A stretch of 64,000 nucleotides of DNA from Acanthacorydalis orientalis (GCA_034766995.1 CM068320.1:22336812-22400811); one strand, 5' to 3'. Shown: positions 15,001 through 27,789, counted from the first letter of the stretch. The notes: generated from the sequence alone by a model not told the origin. Numbers and translations are program-made.

Positions 15001-18000
15001 GATAATTTCAAGACGCATCGAACGATATACGACATTACCCATTTCTCACTTAATTTCGACTACTTATAGCCGAAAAACTGGTTGAGAAATTGGTTTTTTG
15101 GGCAAAATAAGGCCATTTTGGCAAATAATCGGATCGAGTCGCACACCACGCGATAGAGAATTTCAGGACGCATCTAACGATATACGACATTACCCATTTC
15201 TCACTTAATTTCGACTACTTATAGCCGAAAAACTGGTTGAAAAATGGGTTTTTTGGATAAAATAAGGCCATTTTGGACAATAATCGGATCGAATCACACA
15301 CCACGTGATAGATAATTTCAAGACGCATCGAACGATGTACGACATTACCCATTTCTCACTTAATTTCGACTACTTATAGCCGAAAAACTGGTTGAAAAAT
15401 GGGTTTTTTGGATAAAATAAGGCCATTTTGGCAAATAATCGGATCGAATCGCACACCACGTGATAGATAATTTCAAGACGCATCTAACCATGTACGACAT
15501 TACCTATTTCGCACTTAATTTCGACTATTTATAGCCGAAAAACTGGTTGAGAAATGGGTTTTTTGGGCAAAATAAGGCTATTTTGGCAAATAATCTGATC
15601 GAATCGCACACCACGCGATAGAGAATTTCAAGACGCATCTAACGATATACGACATTACCCATTTCTCACTTAATTTCGACTATTTATAGCCGAAAAACTG
15701 GTTGAGAAATGGGTTTTTTTGGGCAAAATAAGGCTATTTTGGCAAATAATCGGATCGTATCGCACACCACGTGATAGATAATTTCAAGACGCATCGAACG
15801 ATGTACGACATTACCTTTTTCGCACTTAATTTCGACTACTTATGGCCGAAAAACTGGTTGAAAAATGGTTTTTTTGGGCAAAATAAGGCCATTTTGGACA
15901 ATAATCGGATCGAATCACAAACCACGTGATAGATAATTTCAAGACGCATCGAACGATGTACGACATTACCTATTTCGCACTTAATTTCGACTACTTATGG
16001 CCGATAAACTGGTTGAAAAATGGGTTTTTTGGGCAAAATAAGGCCATTTTGGCCAATAATCGGATCGAATCGCACACCACGCGATAGATAATTTCAAGAC
16101 GCATCTAACGATGTACGACATTACCTATTTCGCACTTAATTTCGACTACTTATGACCGAAAAACTGGTTGCAAATGGGTTTTTTGGGCAAAATAAGGCTA
16201 TTTTGGCAAATAATCGGATCTAATCCGACACCACGTGATAGATAATTTCAAGACGCATCTAACGATGTACGACATTACCTATTTCGCACTTAATTTCGAT
16301 TACTTATGGCCGAGAAACTGGTTGCAAATGGGTTTTTTGGGCAAAATAAGGCCATTTTGGCAAATAATCGGATCGAATCGCACACCACGTGATAGATAAT
16401 TTCAAGACGCATCTAACCATGTACGACATTACCTATTTCGCACTTAATTTCGATTACTTATGGCCGAAAAACTGGTTGAAAAATGGGTTTTTTGGGCAAA
16501 ATAAGGCTATTTTGGCGAATAATCGGATCGAATCGCACACCACGTGATAGATAATTTCAAGACGCATCGAACGATATACGACATTACCTTTTTCGCACTT
16601 AATTTCGACTACTTATGGCCGAAAAACTGGTTGAAAAATGGTTTTTTTGGGCAAAATAAGGCCATTTTGGAGAATAATCGGATCGAATCACAAACCACGT
16701 GATAGAGAATTTCAAGACGCATCTAACGATATACGACATTACCCATTTCTCACTTAATTTCGACTACTTATGGCCGAAAAACTGGTTGAAAAATGGGTTT
16801 TTTGGATAAAATAAGGCCATTTTGGATATTAATCGGATTGAATCACACACCACGTGATAGATAATTTCAAGACGCATCGAACGATGTACGACATTACCTA
16901 TTTCGCACTTAATTTCGACTACTTATGGCCGAAAAACTGGTTGAAAATGGGTTTTTTGGGCAAAATAAGGCCATTTTGGCAAATAATCGGATCGAATCGC
17001 ACACCACGTGATAGAGAATTTCAAGACGCATCTAACGATGTACGACATTACCTATTTCGCACTTAATTTCGACTACTTATGACCAAAAAACTGGTTGCAA
17101 AATGGGTTTTTTGGGCAAAATAAGGCCATTTTTGCAAATAATCGGATCGAATCGCACACCACGTGATAGATAATTTCAAGACGCATCGAACGATGTACGA
17201 CATTACCTCTTTCGCACTTAATTTCGACTACTTATGGCCGAAAAACTGGTTGAAAAATGGGTTTTCTGGGCAAAATAAGGCCATTTTGGCAAATAATCGG
17301 ATCGAATCGCACACCACGCGATAGAGAATTTCAAGACGCATCTAACGATATACGACATTACCCATTTCTCACTTAATTTCGACTACTTATAGCCGAAAAA
17401 CTGGTTGAGAAATTGGTTTTTTGGATAAAATAAGGCCATTTTGGACAATAATCGGATCGAATCACACACCACGTGATAGATAATTTCAAGACGCATCGAA
17501 CGATGTACGACATTACCCATTTCTCACTTAATTTCGACTACTTATAGCCGAAAAACTGGTTGAGAAATGGGTTTTTTGGGCAAAATAAGGCTATTTTGGC
17601 AAATAATCTGATCGAATCGCACACCACGCGATAGAGAATTTCAAGACGCATCTAACGATATACGACATTACCCATTTCTCACTTAATTTCGACTATTTAT
17701 AGCCGAAAAACTGGTTGAGAAATGGGTTTTTTGGGCAAAATAAGGCTATTTTGGCAAATAATCGGATCGTATCGCACACCACGTGATAGATAATTTCAAG
17801 ACGCATCGAACGATGTACGACATTACCTTTTTCGCACTTAATTTCGACTACTTATGGCCGAAAAACTGGTTGAAAAATGGTTTTTTTGGGCAAAATAAGG
17901 CCATTTTGGACAATAATCGGATCGAATCACAAACCACGTGATAGATAATTTCAAGACGCATCGAACGATGTACGACATTACCTATTTCGCACTTAATTTC

Positions 18001-21000
18001 GACTACTTATGGCCGATAAACTGGTTGAAAAATGGTTTTTTTGGGCAAAATAAGGCCATTTTGGACAATAATCGGATCGAATCACAAACCACGTGATAGA
18101 TAATTTCAAGACGCATCGAACGATGTACGACATTACCTATTTCGCACTTAATTTCGACTACTTATGGCCGATAAACTGGTTGAAAAATGGGTTTTTTGGG
18201 CAAAATAAGGCCATTTTGGCCAATAATCGGATCGAATCGCACACCACGCGATTGATAATTTCAAGACGCATCTAACGATGTACGACATTACCTATTTCGC
18301 ACTTAATTTCGACTACTTATGACCGAAAAACTGGTTGCAAATGGGTTTTTTGGGCAAAATAAGGCTATTTTGGCAAATAATCGGATCTAATCCGACACCA
18401 CGTGATAGATAATTTCAAGACGCATCTAACGATGTACGACATTACCTATTTCGCACTTAATTTCGATTACTTATGGCCGAGAAACTGGTTGCAAATGGGT
18501 TTTTTGGGCAAAATAAGGCCATTTTGGCAAATAATCGGATCGAATCGCACACCACGTGATAGATAATTTCAAGACGCATCTAACCATGTACGACATTACC
18601 TATTTCGCACTTAATTTCGATTACTTATGGCCGAAAAACTGGTTGAAAAATGGGTTTTTTGGGCAAAATAAGGCTATTTTGGCGAATAATCGGATCGAAT
18701 CGCACACCACGTGATAGATAATTTCAAGACGCATCGAACGATATACGACATTACCTTTTTCGCACTTAATTTCGACTACTTATGGCCGAAAAACTGGTTG
18801 AAAAATGGTTTTTTTGGGCAAAATAAGGCCATTTTGGAGAATAATCGGATCGAATCACAAACCACGTGATAGAGAATTTCAAGACGCATCTAACGATATA
18901 CGACATTACCCATTTCTCACTTAATTTCGACTACTTATGGCCGAAAAACTGGTTGAAAAATGGGTTTTTTGGATAAAATAAGGCCATTTTGGATATTAAT
19001 CGGATTGAATCACACACCACGTGATAGATAATTTCAAGACGCATCGAACGATGTACGACATTACCTATTTCGCACTTAATTTCGACTACTTATGGCCGAA
19101 AAACTGGTTGAAAATGGGTTTTTTGGGCAAAATAAGGCCATTTTGGCAAATAATCGGATCGAATCGCACACCACGTGATAGATAATTTCAAGACGCATCG
19201 AACGATGTACGACATTACCTCTTTCGCACTTAATTTCGACTACTTATGGCCGAAAAACTGGTTGAAAAATGGGTTTTCTGGGCAAAATAAGGCCATTTTG
19301 GCAAATAATCGGATCGAATCGCACACCACGCGATAGAGAATTTCAAGACGCATCTAACGATATACGACATTACCCATTTCTCACTTAATTTCGACTACTT
19401 ATAGCCGAAAAACTGGTTGAGAAATTGGTTTTTTGGATAAAATAAGGCCATTTTGGACAATAATCGGATCGAATCACACACCACGTGATAGATAATTTCA
19501 AGACGCATCGAACGATGTACGACATTACCCATTTCTCACTTAATTTCGACTACTTATAGCCGAAAAACTGGTTGAGAAATGGGTTTTTTGGGCAAAATAA
19601 GGCTATTTTGGCAAATAATCTGATCGAATCGCACACCACGCGATAGAGAATTTCAAGACGCATCTAACGATATACGACATTACCCATTTCTCACTTAATT
19701 TCGACTACTTATAGCCGAAAAACTGGTTGAGAAATTGGTTTTTTGGATAAAATAAGGCCATTTTGGACAATAATCGGATCGAATCACACACCACGTGATA
19801 GATAATTTCAAGACGCATCGAACGATGTACGACATTACCCATTTCTCACTTAATTTCGACTACTTATGGCCGAAAAACTGGTTGAAAATGGGTTTTTTGG
19901 GCAAAATAAGGCCATTTTGGCAAATAATCGGATCGAATCGCACACCACGTGATAGAGAATTTCAAGACGCATCTAACGATGTACGACATTACCTATTTCG
20001 CACTTAATTTCGACTACTTATGACCAAAAAACTGGTTGCAAAATGGGTTTTTTGGGCAAAATAAGGCCATTTTTGCAAATAATCGGATCGAATCGCACAC
20101 CACGTGATAGATAATTTCAAGACGCATCGAACGATGTACGACATTACCTCTTTCGCACTTAATTTCGACTACTTATGGCCGAAAAACTGGTTGAAAAATG
20201 GGTTTTCTGGGCAAAATAAGGCCATTTTGGCAAATAATCGGATCGAATCGCACACCACGCGATAGAGAATTTCAAGACGCATCTAACGATATACGACATT
20301 ACCCATTTCTCACTTAATTTCGACTACTTATAGCCGAAAAACTGGTTGAGAAATTGGTTTTTTGGATAAAATAAGGCCATTTTGGACAATAATCGGATCG
20401 AATCACACACCACGTGATAGATAATTTCAAGACGCATCGAACGATGTACGACATTACCCATTTCTCACTTAATTTCGACTACTTATAGCCGAAAAACTGG
20501 TTGAGAAATGGGTTTTTTTGGGCAAAATAAGGCTATTTTGGCAAATAATCTGATCGAATCGCACACCACGCGATAGAGAATTTCAAGACGCATCTAACGA
20601 TATACGACATTACCCATTTCTCACTTAATTTCGACTATTTATAGCCGAAAAACTGGTTGAGAAATGGGTTTTTTTGGGCAAAATAAGGCTATTTTGGCAA
20701 ATAATCGGATCGTATCGCACACCACGTGATAGATAATTTCAAGACGCATCGAACGATGTACGACATTACCTTTTTCGCACTTAATTTCGACTACTTATGG
20801 CCGAAAAACTGGTTGAAAAATGGTTTTTTTGGGCAAAATAAGGCCATTTTGGACAATAATCGGATCGAATCACAAACCACGTGATAGATAATTTCAAGAC
20901 GCATCGAACGATGTACGACATTACCTATTTCGCACTTAATTTCGACTACTTATGGCCGATAAACTGGTTGAAAAATGGGTTGTTTGGTCAAAATAAGGCC

Positions 21001-24000
21001 ATTTTGGACAATAATCGGATCGAATCACAAACCACGTGATAGATAATTTCAAGACGCATCGAACGATGTACGACATTACCTATTTCGCACTTAATTTCGA
21101 CTACTTATGGCCGATAAACTGGTTGAAAAATGGGTTTTTTTGGGCAAAATAAGGCCATTTTGGCCAATAATCGGATCGAATCGCACACCACGCGATTGAT
21201 AATTTCAAGACGCATCTAACGATGTACGACATTACCTATTTCGCACTTAATTTCGACTACTTATGACCGAAAAACTGGTTGCAAATGGGTTTTTTGGGCA
21301 AAATAAGGCTATTTTGGCAAATAATCGGATCTAATCCGACACCACGTGATAGATAATTTCAAGACGCATCTAACGATGTACGACATTACCTATTTCGCAC
21401 TTAATTTCGATTACTTATGGCCGAGAAACTGGTTGCAAATGGGTTTTTTGGGCAAAATAAGGCCATTTTGGCAAATAATCGGATCGAATTGCACACCACG
21501 AGATAGATAATTTCAAGACGCATCTAACGATGTACGACATTACCCAATTCGCACTTAATTTCGTTTACTTATAGCCGAAAAACTGGTTGAAAAATGGGTT
21601 TTTTGGGCAAAATAAGGCCATTATGGCAAATAATCGGATCGAATCGCACACCAGGTGATAGATAATTTTAAGGCGCATCTAACGATATACGACATTACCC
21701 ATTTCGCACTTAATTTCGACTACTTATAGCCGAAAAACTGGTTGAAAAATGGGTTTTCTGGGCAAAATAAGGCCATTTTGGCAAATAATCGGATCGAATC
21801 GCACACCACGCGTTAGAGAATTTCAAGACGCATCTAACGATATACGACATTACCCATTTCTCACTTAATTTCGACTACTTATAGCCGAAAAACTGGTTGA
21901 AAAATGGGTTTTTTGGATAAAATAAGGCCATTTTGGATATTAATCGGATTGAATCACACACCACGTGATAGATAATTTCAAGACGCATCGAACGATGTAC
22001 GACATTACCTATTTCGCACTTAATTTCGACTACTTATAGCCGAAAAACTGGTTGAGAAATTGGTTTTTTGGGCAAAATAAGGCCATTTTGGCAAATAATC
22101 GGATCGAATCGCACACCACGTGATAGATAATTTCAAGACGCATCTAACGATGTACGACATTACCTTTTTCGCACTTAATTTCGACTACTTATGGCCGAAA
22201 AACTGGTTGAAAAATGTTTTTAGGCAAAATAAGGCCATTTTGGCAAATAATCGGATCGAATCGCACACCACGTGATAGATAATTTCAAGACGCATCTAAC
22301 GATGTACGACATTACTCATTTCTCACTTAATTTCGACTACTTATAGCCGAAAAACTGGTTGAGAAATTGTTTTTTTGGATAAAATAAGGCCATTTTGGAC
22401 AATAATCGGATCGAATCACAAACCACACGATAGATAATTTCAAGACGCATCTAACGATATACGACATTACCCATTTCTCACTTAATTTCGACTACTTATA
22501 GCCGAAAAACTGGTTGAGAAATTGGTTTTTTGGGCAAAATAAGGCCATTTTGGATATTAATCGGATTGAATCACACACCACGTGATAGATAATTTCAAGA
22601 CGCATCTAACGATGTACGACATTACCTATTTCGCACTTAATTTCGACTACTTATGACCAAAAAACTGGTTGCAAAATGGGTTTTTTGGATAAAATAAGGC
22701 CATTTTGGCAAATAATCGGATCTAATCGCACACCACGTGATAGATAATTTCAAGACGCATCTAACGATGTACGATATTACCTATTTCGCAATTAATTTCG
22801 ACTACTTATAGCCGAAAAACTGGTCGAAAAATGGGTTTTTTGGGCAAAATAAGGCCATTTTGGCAAATAATCGGATCTAATCGCACACCACGTGATAGAT
22901 AATTTCAAGACGCATCTAACGATGTACGACATTACCTATTTCGCACTTAATTTCGACTACTTATAGCCGAAAAACTGGTTGAAAAATGGGTTTTTTGGGC
23001 AAAATAAGGCCATTTTGGCAAATAATCGGATCTAATCGCACACCACGTGATAGATAATTTCAAGACGCATCTAACGATGTACGACATTACCTATTTCGCA
23101 ATTAATTTCAACTACTTATGACCGAAAAACTGGTTGACAAATGGGTTTTCTGAGCAAAATAAGGCCATTTTGGCAAATAATCGGATCGAATCGCACACCA
23201 CACGATAGAGAATTTCAAGACGCATCTAACGATATACGACATTACCCATTTCTCACTTAATTTCGACTACTTATAGCCGAAAAACTGGTTGAGAAATTGG
23301 TTTTTTGGGCAAAATAAGGCCATTTTGGATATTAATCGGATTGAATCACACACCACGTGATAGATAATTTCAAGACGCATCTAACGATGTACGACATTAC
23401 CTATTTCGCACTTAATTTCGACTACTTATAGCCGAAAAACTGGTTGAGAAATTGGTTTTTTGGGCAAAATAAGGCCATTTTGGCAAATAATCGGATCTAA
23501 TCGCACACCACGTGATAGATAATTTCAAGACGCATCTAACGATGTACGACATTACCTATTTCGCACTTAATTTCGACTACTTATGGCCGAAAAACTGGTT
23601 GAAAAATGAGTTTTTTGAGCAAAATAAGGCCATTTTGGGCAATAATCGGATCGAATCGCACACCACGCGTTAGAGAATTTCAAGACGCATCTAACGATAT
23701 ACGACATTACCCATTTCTCACTTAATTTCGACTACTTTTAGCCAAAAACTGGTTGAAAAATGGGTTTTTTGGGCAAAATAAAGCCATTTTGGCAAATAAT
23801 CGGATCGAATCGGACACCACGCGATAGATAATTTCAAGACGCATCTAACGATGTACGACATTACCTATTTCGCACTTAATTTCGATTACTTATGGCCGAG
23901 AAACTGGTTGCAAATGGGTTTTTTGGGCAAAATAAGGCTATTTTGGCAAATAATCGGATCTAATCGGACACCACGTGATAGATAATTTCAAGACGCATCT

Positions 24001-24480
24001 AACGATGTACGACATTACCTATTTCGCACTTAATTTCGACTACTTATGGCCGAAAAACTGGTTGAAAAATGAGTTTTTTGAGCAAAATAACGTCTTTTTG
24101 GAAAATAAACGAATCGAATTGCACACCACGAGATAGATAATTTCAAGGCGCATCTAACGATGTGCGATATTAGCCGTTCCGGACTCAATTTCGACTACTT
24201 ATGACCGTAAAACTGGTTGAAAAATGAGTTTTTTGAGCAAAATAACGTCTTTTTGGAAAATAAACGAATCGAATTGCACACCACGAAATAGATAATTTCA
24301 AGACGCATCTAACGATGTGCGATATTAGCCGTTTCGCACTTAATTTCAACTACTTATTGCGGAAAAACCGGTTGAAAATGGGTTGTTCGGGCAAAATTAT
24401 GTCTTTTTGGAAAATAATTGAATCGAATTGCACACCACGTGATAGAGAATTTAAAGACGAATGTAATAATGTGCGATATT
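1..24480 (+). repeat. Satellite array A, 155-bp monomer, about 158 tandem copies
   Basis: Nearly the same monomer recurs head to tail from the first base: the landmark 'acgacattacc' falls at 1, 156, 311 and so on, giving a 155-bp period. Other constant landmarks are 'aaactggttg', 'aaaataaggc' and 'caagacgcat'. Monomers differ by a few recurring substitutions (accta/accca/acctc/acctt, tatggcc/tatagcc/tatgacc, cacgtgatag/cacgcgatag, gcaaataat/gacaataat/gatattaat) and by 1-bp changes in the T-run. Each monomer carries about 10 CpGs and is far less AT-rich than the DNA to the right. All copies share one orientation and the array runs off the left edge. Short open frames inside are by-products of the repeat, not genes. 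Confidence 0.97.
7232..21483 (+). repeat. Higher-order repeat units of about 14 and 19 monomers
   Basis: A rare monomer variant reading 'atctaatccgac' occurs at 7232, 13276, 16218, 18385 and 21329. The spacings are 6044, 2942, 2167 and 2944 bp, close to 39, 19, 14 and 19 monomers. The order of neighbouring variants is the same around each copy, so whole blocks were duplicated. A second landmark, a 213-bp stretch with identical translation, starts at 4616, 5700, 7869, 10503, 11589 and 16854, with one near-identical copy at 19795; its spacings are about 7, 14, 17, 7, 34 and 19 monomers. This is higher-order organisation of the kind known from alpha satellite. Confidence 0.8.
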
Positions 24481-24489
24481 ACATTGCAA
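21480..24489 (+). repeat. Divergent edge monomers of satellite A
   Basis: From about 21,490 the monomers pick up private changes not shared with the core, such as 'cccaattcgc' and 'cgtttactta', and higher-order order is lost. The last three (24,080-24,489) are strongly changed: 'ataacgtctttttggaaaat' replaces the usual 'ataaggccattttggcaaat', with 'gtgcgatattagccg' beside it. The final monomer passes without a gap into 'gatatagagcattaag', the start of the diverged B family. This looks like the old, unhomogenised flank of a satellite. Confidence 0.8.
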
Positions 24490-25700
24490 TGATATAGAGC
24501 ATTAAGGTACGCTTCGACCAGTATGAAATAGTTGCCAGTTTTTAAATAATTTGGATATTTTAAGCCTGAAAAACGTGTTTTTCTTGCGGTTTTGTGCACA
24601 TTGTCGGTATCTAATGTACTCCGATATCAATTATGTCTAACATATGATATAGATGATTAAAATGCGCATCGAACAGTATGAAATAGTTACCGTTTTTATG
24701 ACAATTTAGATATTTTAAGGGAGAAAAACATGTATTTTTGCGGGTTTTTCGCGGTGTTTGTGACTTTTCCGATACCCGTTATGAAGCGTTGTTAATTTTG
24801 TCTTGGGTATTTTATAGAACATTGAAATACGTATCGAATAGTATGTAATACTTGCCATTTTTATAACAATTTGGTTATTTTAAGCAAGAAAAACCTGTTT
24901 TTCTTGCGATTTGTTGGCGGTTTTTGTTACTTTTTCGGTATCCATTATAAACCGATGTTAATTTTGTCCCATATATGATAAAGAACATTAAAATACGCAT
25001 CGGCCAGTATGAAATAGTTGCCAGTTTTTAAACAATTTGGATATTTTAAGCCTGAAAAACGTGTTTTTTTCGCGGTTTTTCGCACATTTTCGGTAACTAA
25101 TGTACTCCGATGTTAATTATGACTAAGATATGATATAGAGCAATAAGATACGCATCGGTCAGTATGAAATAGTTGCCAGTTTTTAAACAATTTGGATATT
25201 TTAAGCCTGAAAAACGTGTTTTTTTCGCGGTTTTTCGCACATTTTCGGTAACTAATGTACTCCGATGTTAATTATGACTAAGATATGATATAGAGCAATA
25301 AGATACGCATCGACCAGTATGAAATAGTTGCCAGTTTTTAAACAATTTGGATATTTTAAGCCCGAAAAACGTGTTTTGTCCGTGGTTTTTTGCACATTTT
25401 CGGTATCTAACGTACTCCGATGTTATTTATGAGTAAGATATGATATAGAGCATTAAGATACGCATCGACCAGTATGAAATAATTGCCAGTGCTCAAACAA
25501 TTTGGCTATTTTAAACCTGAAAAACGTGTTTTTTCTCGGTTTTTTGCCCATTTTCGGTATGTAAAGTACTCCGATGTTAATTATGACTAATATATGATAT
25601 AGAGCATTAAATACGCATCGACCAGTATGAAACAGTTGCTAGTTTTTAAACAATTTGAATATTTTAAGTCAGAAAAACGTGTCTTTTTTTCTGAAAAGTT
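24490..25700 (+). repeat. Satellite B1, period 155-166 bp, about 8 copies
   Basis: The landmark 'tgatatagag' or a variant recurs at 24490, 24645, about 24810, 24976, 25131, 25286, 25441 and 25595, so most periods are 154-155 bp with two of about 166. Shared blocks include 'acgcatcgaccagtatgaaa', 'acaatttggatattttaagc' and 'cattttcggta'. Several blocks align by eye with satellite A in the same order: 'tgatagataatttcaagacgcatc' in A against 'tgatatagagcattaagatacgc' here, and 'atggccgaaaaac' against 'taagcctgaaaaac'. Same length and collinear similarity suggest a common ancestor. Confidence 0.85.
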
Positions 25701-25757
25701 ACCTAAAAATATTTTGAAGCTAATGTTATCACTTACTCTAATTTTTTAACGTTAAAA

Positions 25758-25760
<3 letters not shown>

Positions 25761-25800
<40 letters not shown>
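25761..25800. repeat. (TA)n microsatellite, 40 bp
   Basis: Pure alternating AT between the end of satellite B1 and the tRNA-like SINE. It sits at the 3' end of the minus-strand SINE, where such elements often carry a simple-repeat tail. Confidence 0.95.
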
Positions 25801-25803
<3 letters not shown>

Positions 25804-26045
25804 AATTTATACGATAACTTTGAAATAAATTGACCACAGGTACGGTGTAACATAGCAAACTCCAAAATATCACAAGCAACCAAGTTAAACACAAAGGGTG
25901 ACAAACCACAAAAGGAGTGGTGATTTCAGCCAGGCACTGCGTAGAGTCAAAAAAATTTAGATCAAAAATCCAATAAAGAGATTCGAACCAGAGTACTCCA
26001 GCGCTCCGGCCCCCTTACATAACTAACTATGCTACGTGAACATTT
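25801..26045 (-). mobile_element. tRNA-derived SINE-like element
   Basis: On the minus strand an A-box-like 'tagcatagttag' (26,034-26,023) is followed, 45 bases start to start, by a B-box-like 'ggttcgaatct' (25,989-25,979). These are the spacing and motifs of a tRNA-type internal Pol III promoter. The sequence between does not fold into a clear anticodon arm, so this is not an intact tRNA gene. It is followed by about 180 bases of unrelated body and a (TA)n tail, as in a SINE. The element interrupts satellite B. Exact ends are uncertain because no target-site duplication was identified. Confidence 0.5.
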
Positions 26046-26321
26046 TACGTACAATGCGCGGAGAACGGTATTCAGATGTTATTGAAACTATGAGCCGCGA
26101 TTTCTCCTCAACTATTCAGAATTGCATCTAAGTAAGTCTACCAAACAGCACCCAGCCCTCACACGAATCGAGATCTCCGCGTTGGAAGCCTCTTTTTGTA
26201 AGATAGATACATACAACTATCTCCTGATTATAAAATTAATAATGCCTCTCAAGAGCTTGCATGAAATTATGTAGATACGAGGACAGTGCAACACAGACAA
26301 ACACTTGTGTATATGTCCATG

Positions 26322-26430
26322 CGTGTAGTGTCCGTTTGAATGTGTGTGTGTCCAAGTATGCGTGTAGTGTCCGTTTGAATGTGTGTGTGTCCAAGTATGT
26401 GTGCTATGTCCGTGTGTGTTTGTCAGTGTT
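26322..26430 (+). repeat. 39-bp minisatellite plus GT-rich tail
   Basis: The unit beginning 'cgtgtagtgtccgtttgaat' occurs at 26322 and 26361 as exact 39-bp copies, followed by a degenerate third copy (gtgctatgtccgtgtg). The open frame across it (26,261-26,446) looks cysteine-rich only because of the TGT repeats. Confidence 0.85.
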
Positions 26431-26440
26431 CAAATTTTGT

Positions 26441-27490
26441 ATATGATATAGAACATTAAAATACGCATCGAACAGTATGAAAAGATTGCCATTTTTATAA
26501 CATATTGATATTTTAAACAAGATAAACGTGTATTTTTGCGGGTTTTTCGCGGTTGTTGTGCCTTTTTCGGTATCTATTATGAACCGATGTTAATTTTGTC
26601 TTACATATGATACAGAACATTAAAATACGAATCGAACAGTATGAAATAGTGGCCATTTTTATAACAATTTGGATATTTTAAGCAAAAAAACGTGTATTTT
26701 GCGGGGTTTTCACGTTTTTTTGCACATTTTCGGTATTTACTATGAACCGATGTTAATTTTATCTCAAATATGATATAGAAAATGAAAATACGAATCAAAC
26801 AGTATGAAATAATGGCCATTTTTATAAGATTTTGGATATTTTAAGCAAGAAAAACGTGTATTTTTGCGGGTTATTCGCGGTTTTTGTGCCTTTTTCGGTA
26901 TCTATTATGTACCGATGTTAATTTTGTCTTAGATATGATATAGAACATTAAAATACGAATCGAACAGTATGAAATAGTGGCCATTTTTATAACAATTTGG
27001 ATATTTTAAGCAAGAAAACGTGTATTTTGCGAATTTTTCACGATTTTTTGCACATTTTCGGTATTTACTATGAACTGATGTTAATTTTGTCTTAAATATG
27101 ATATAAAAAATGAAAATACGAATCGAACAGTATGAAATAGTGGCCATTTTTATAACATTTCGGATATTTTATGCAAGAAAAACGTGTATTTTTGCGGGTT
27201 ATTCGCGGTTTTTGTGCCTTTTTCGGTATCTATTATGTACCGATGTTAATTGTGTCTTAGATATGATATAGAACATTAAAATACGGATCGGCCAGTATGA
27301 AATAGTTGCCAGATTTTATACAATTTGAATATGTTCAGCAAGAAAAACCTGTTTATTCAGCGGTTTTTCAGACTCTTGATATTTATTGTGAACAGATTTT
27401 AATTCAAGTTAATATAGATCAGTAATGTACGCATCGATCAGTATGAATTAATTGCCAGATCTCAAACAATTTGGATATTTTAAGCAAGAA
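26441..27490 (+). repeat. Satellite B2, about 164-bp period arranged as 328-bp dimers
   Basis: Landmark 'tgatatagaa' or variants occurs at 26444, 26608, 26771, 26936, 27099 and 27264, spaced 163-165 bp. Alternate monomers resemble each other more than neighbours: one type has 'gcgggttattcgcgg' and 'tctattatgtaccga', the other 'gcacattttcggtatttac'. The dimer period is therefore 328 bp (26608 to 26936 to 27264). The family is B1-like but has 'catttttataacaatttgg' where B1 has 'cagtttttaaacaatttgg'. The last copy (27,290-27,490) is degenerate. Confidence 0.85.
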
Positions 27491-27514
27491 AAATGCGCAG
27501 GTACGCGCGTCTTG

Positions 27515-27520
<6 letters not shown>

Positions 27521-27579
<59 letters not shown>
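27521..27579. repeat. (TA)n microsatellite, 59 bp
   Basis: Uninterrupted TA at the right edge of the satellite domain. Confidence 0.95.
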
Positions 27580-27582
<3 letters not shown>

Positions 27583-27660
27583 AAGGAGTGTGCCTGTTTA
27601 CTGTGTGTGTATCTGCCTGTATGTATGTATATGTGCATGTAAGTACGTACGTACGGTCAT

Positions 27661-27682
27661 ATATATATATATATACATATAC

Positions 27683-27735
<53 letters not shown>

Positions 27736-27776
27736 CACATACACACACATGTATATATATACACACACACACACAT
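27661..27776. repeat. Compound (TA)n/(CA)n microsatellite
   Basis: TA runs separated by 'catatacatatg' steps and ending in (AC)n. Frames here translate as Ile-Tyr repeats and are not genes. Confidence 0.9.
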
Positions 27777-27789
27777 ATGTTAATGTAAC

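Noticed and set aside
4616..20007. Repeated identical 60-70 codon open frames in the satellite
   Set aside because: They recur with the monomer order, use GTG or internal starts, and overlap on both strands; they are a by-product of satellite identity, not a gene family.
1..24480. CRISPR-like array
   Set aside because: There are no unique spacers; the whole 155-bp unit repeats, and the context is eukaryotic.
1..24480. CENP-B box (NTTCGNNNNANNCGGGN) in the monomer
   Set aside because: TTCG occurs on both strands but the required downstream A and CGGG are absent in the sites I checked.
25979..26045. Functional tRNA gene
   Set aside because: A- and B-box-like motifs are present but no acceptor or anticodon stems can be formed convincingly; better explained as a SINE.
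26261..26446. Cysteine-rich 61-codon frame
   Set aside because: It is produced by the 39-bp minisatellite and GT repeats.
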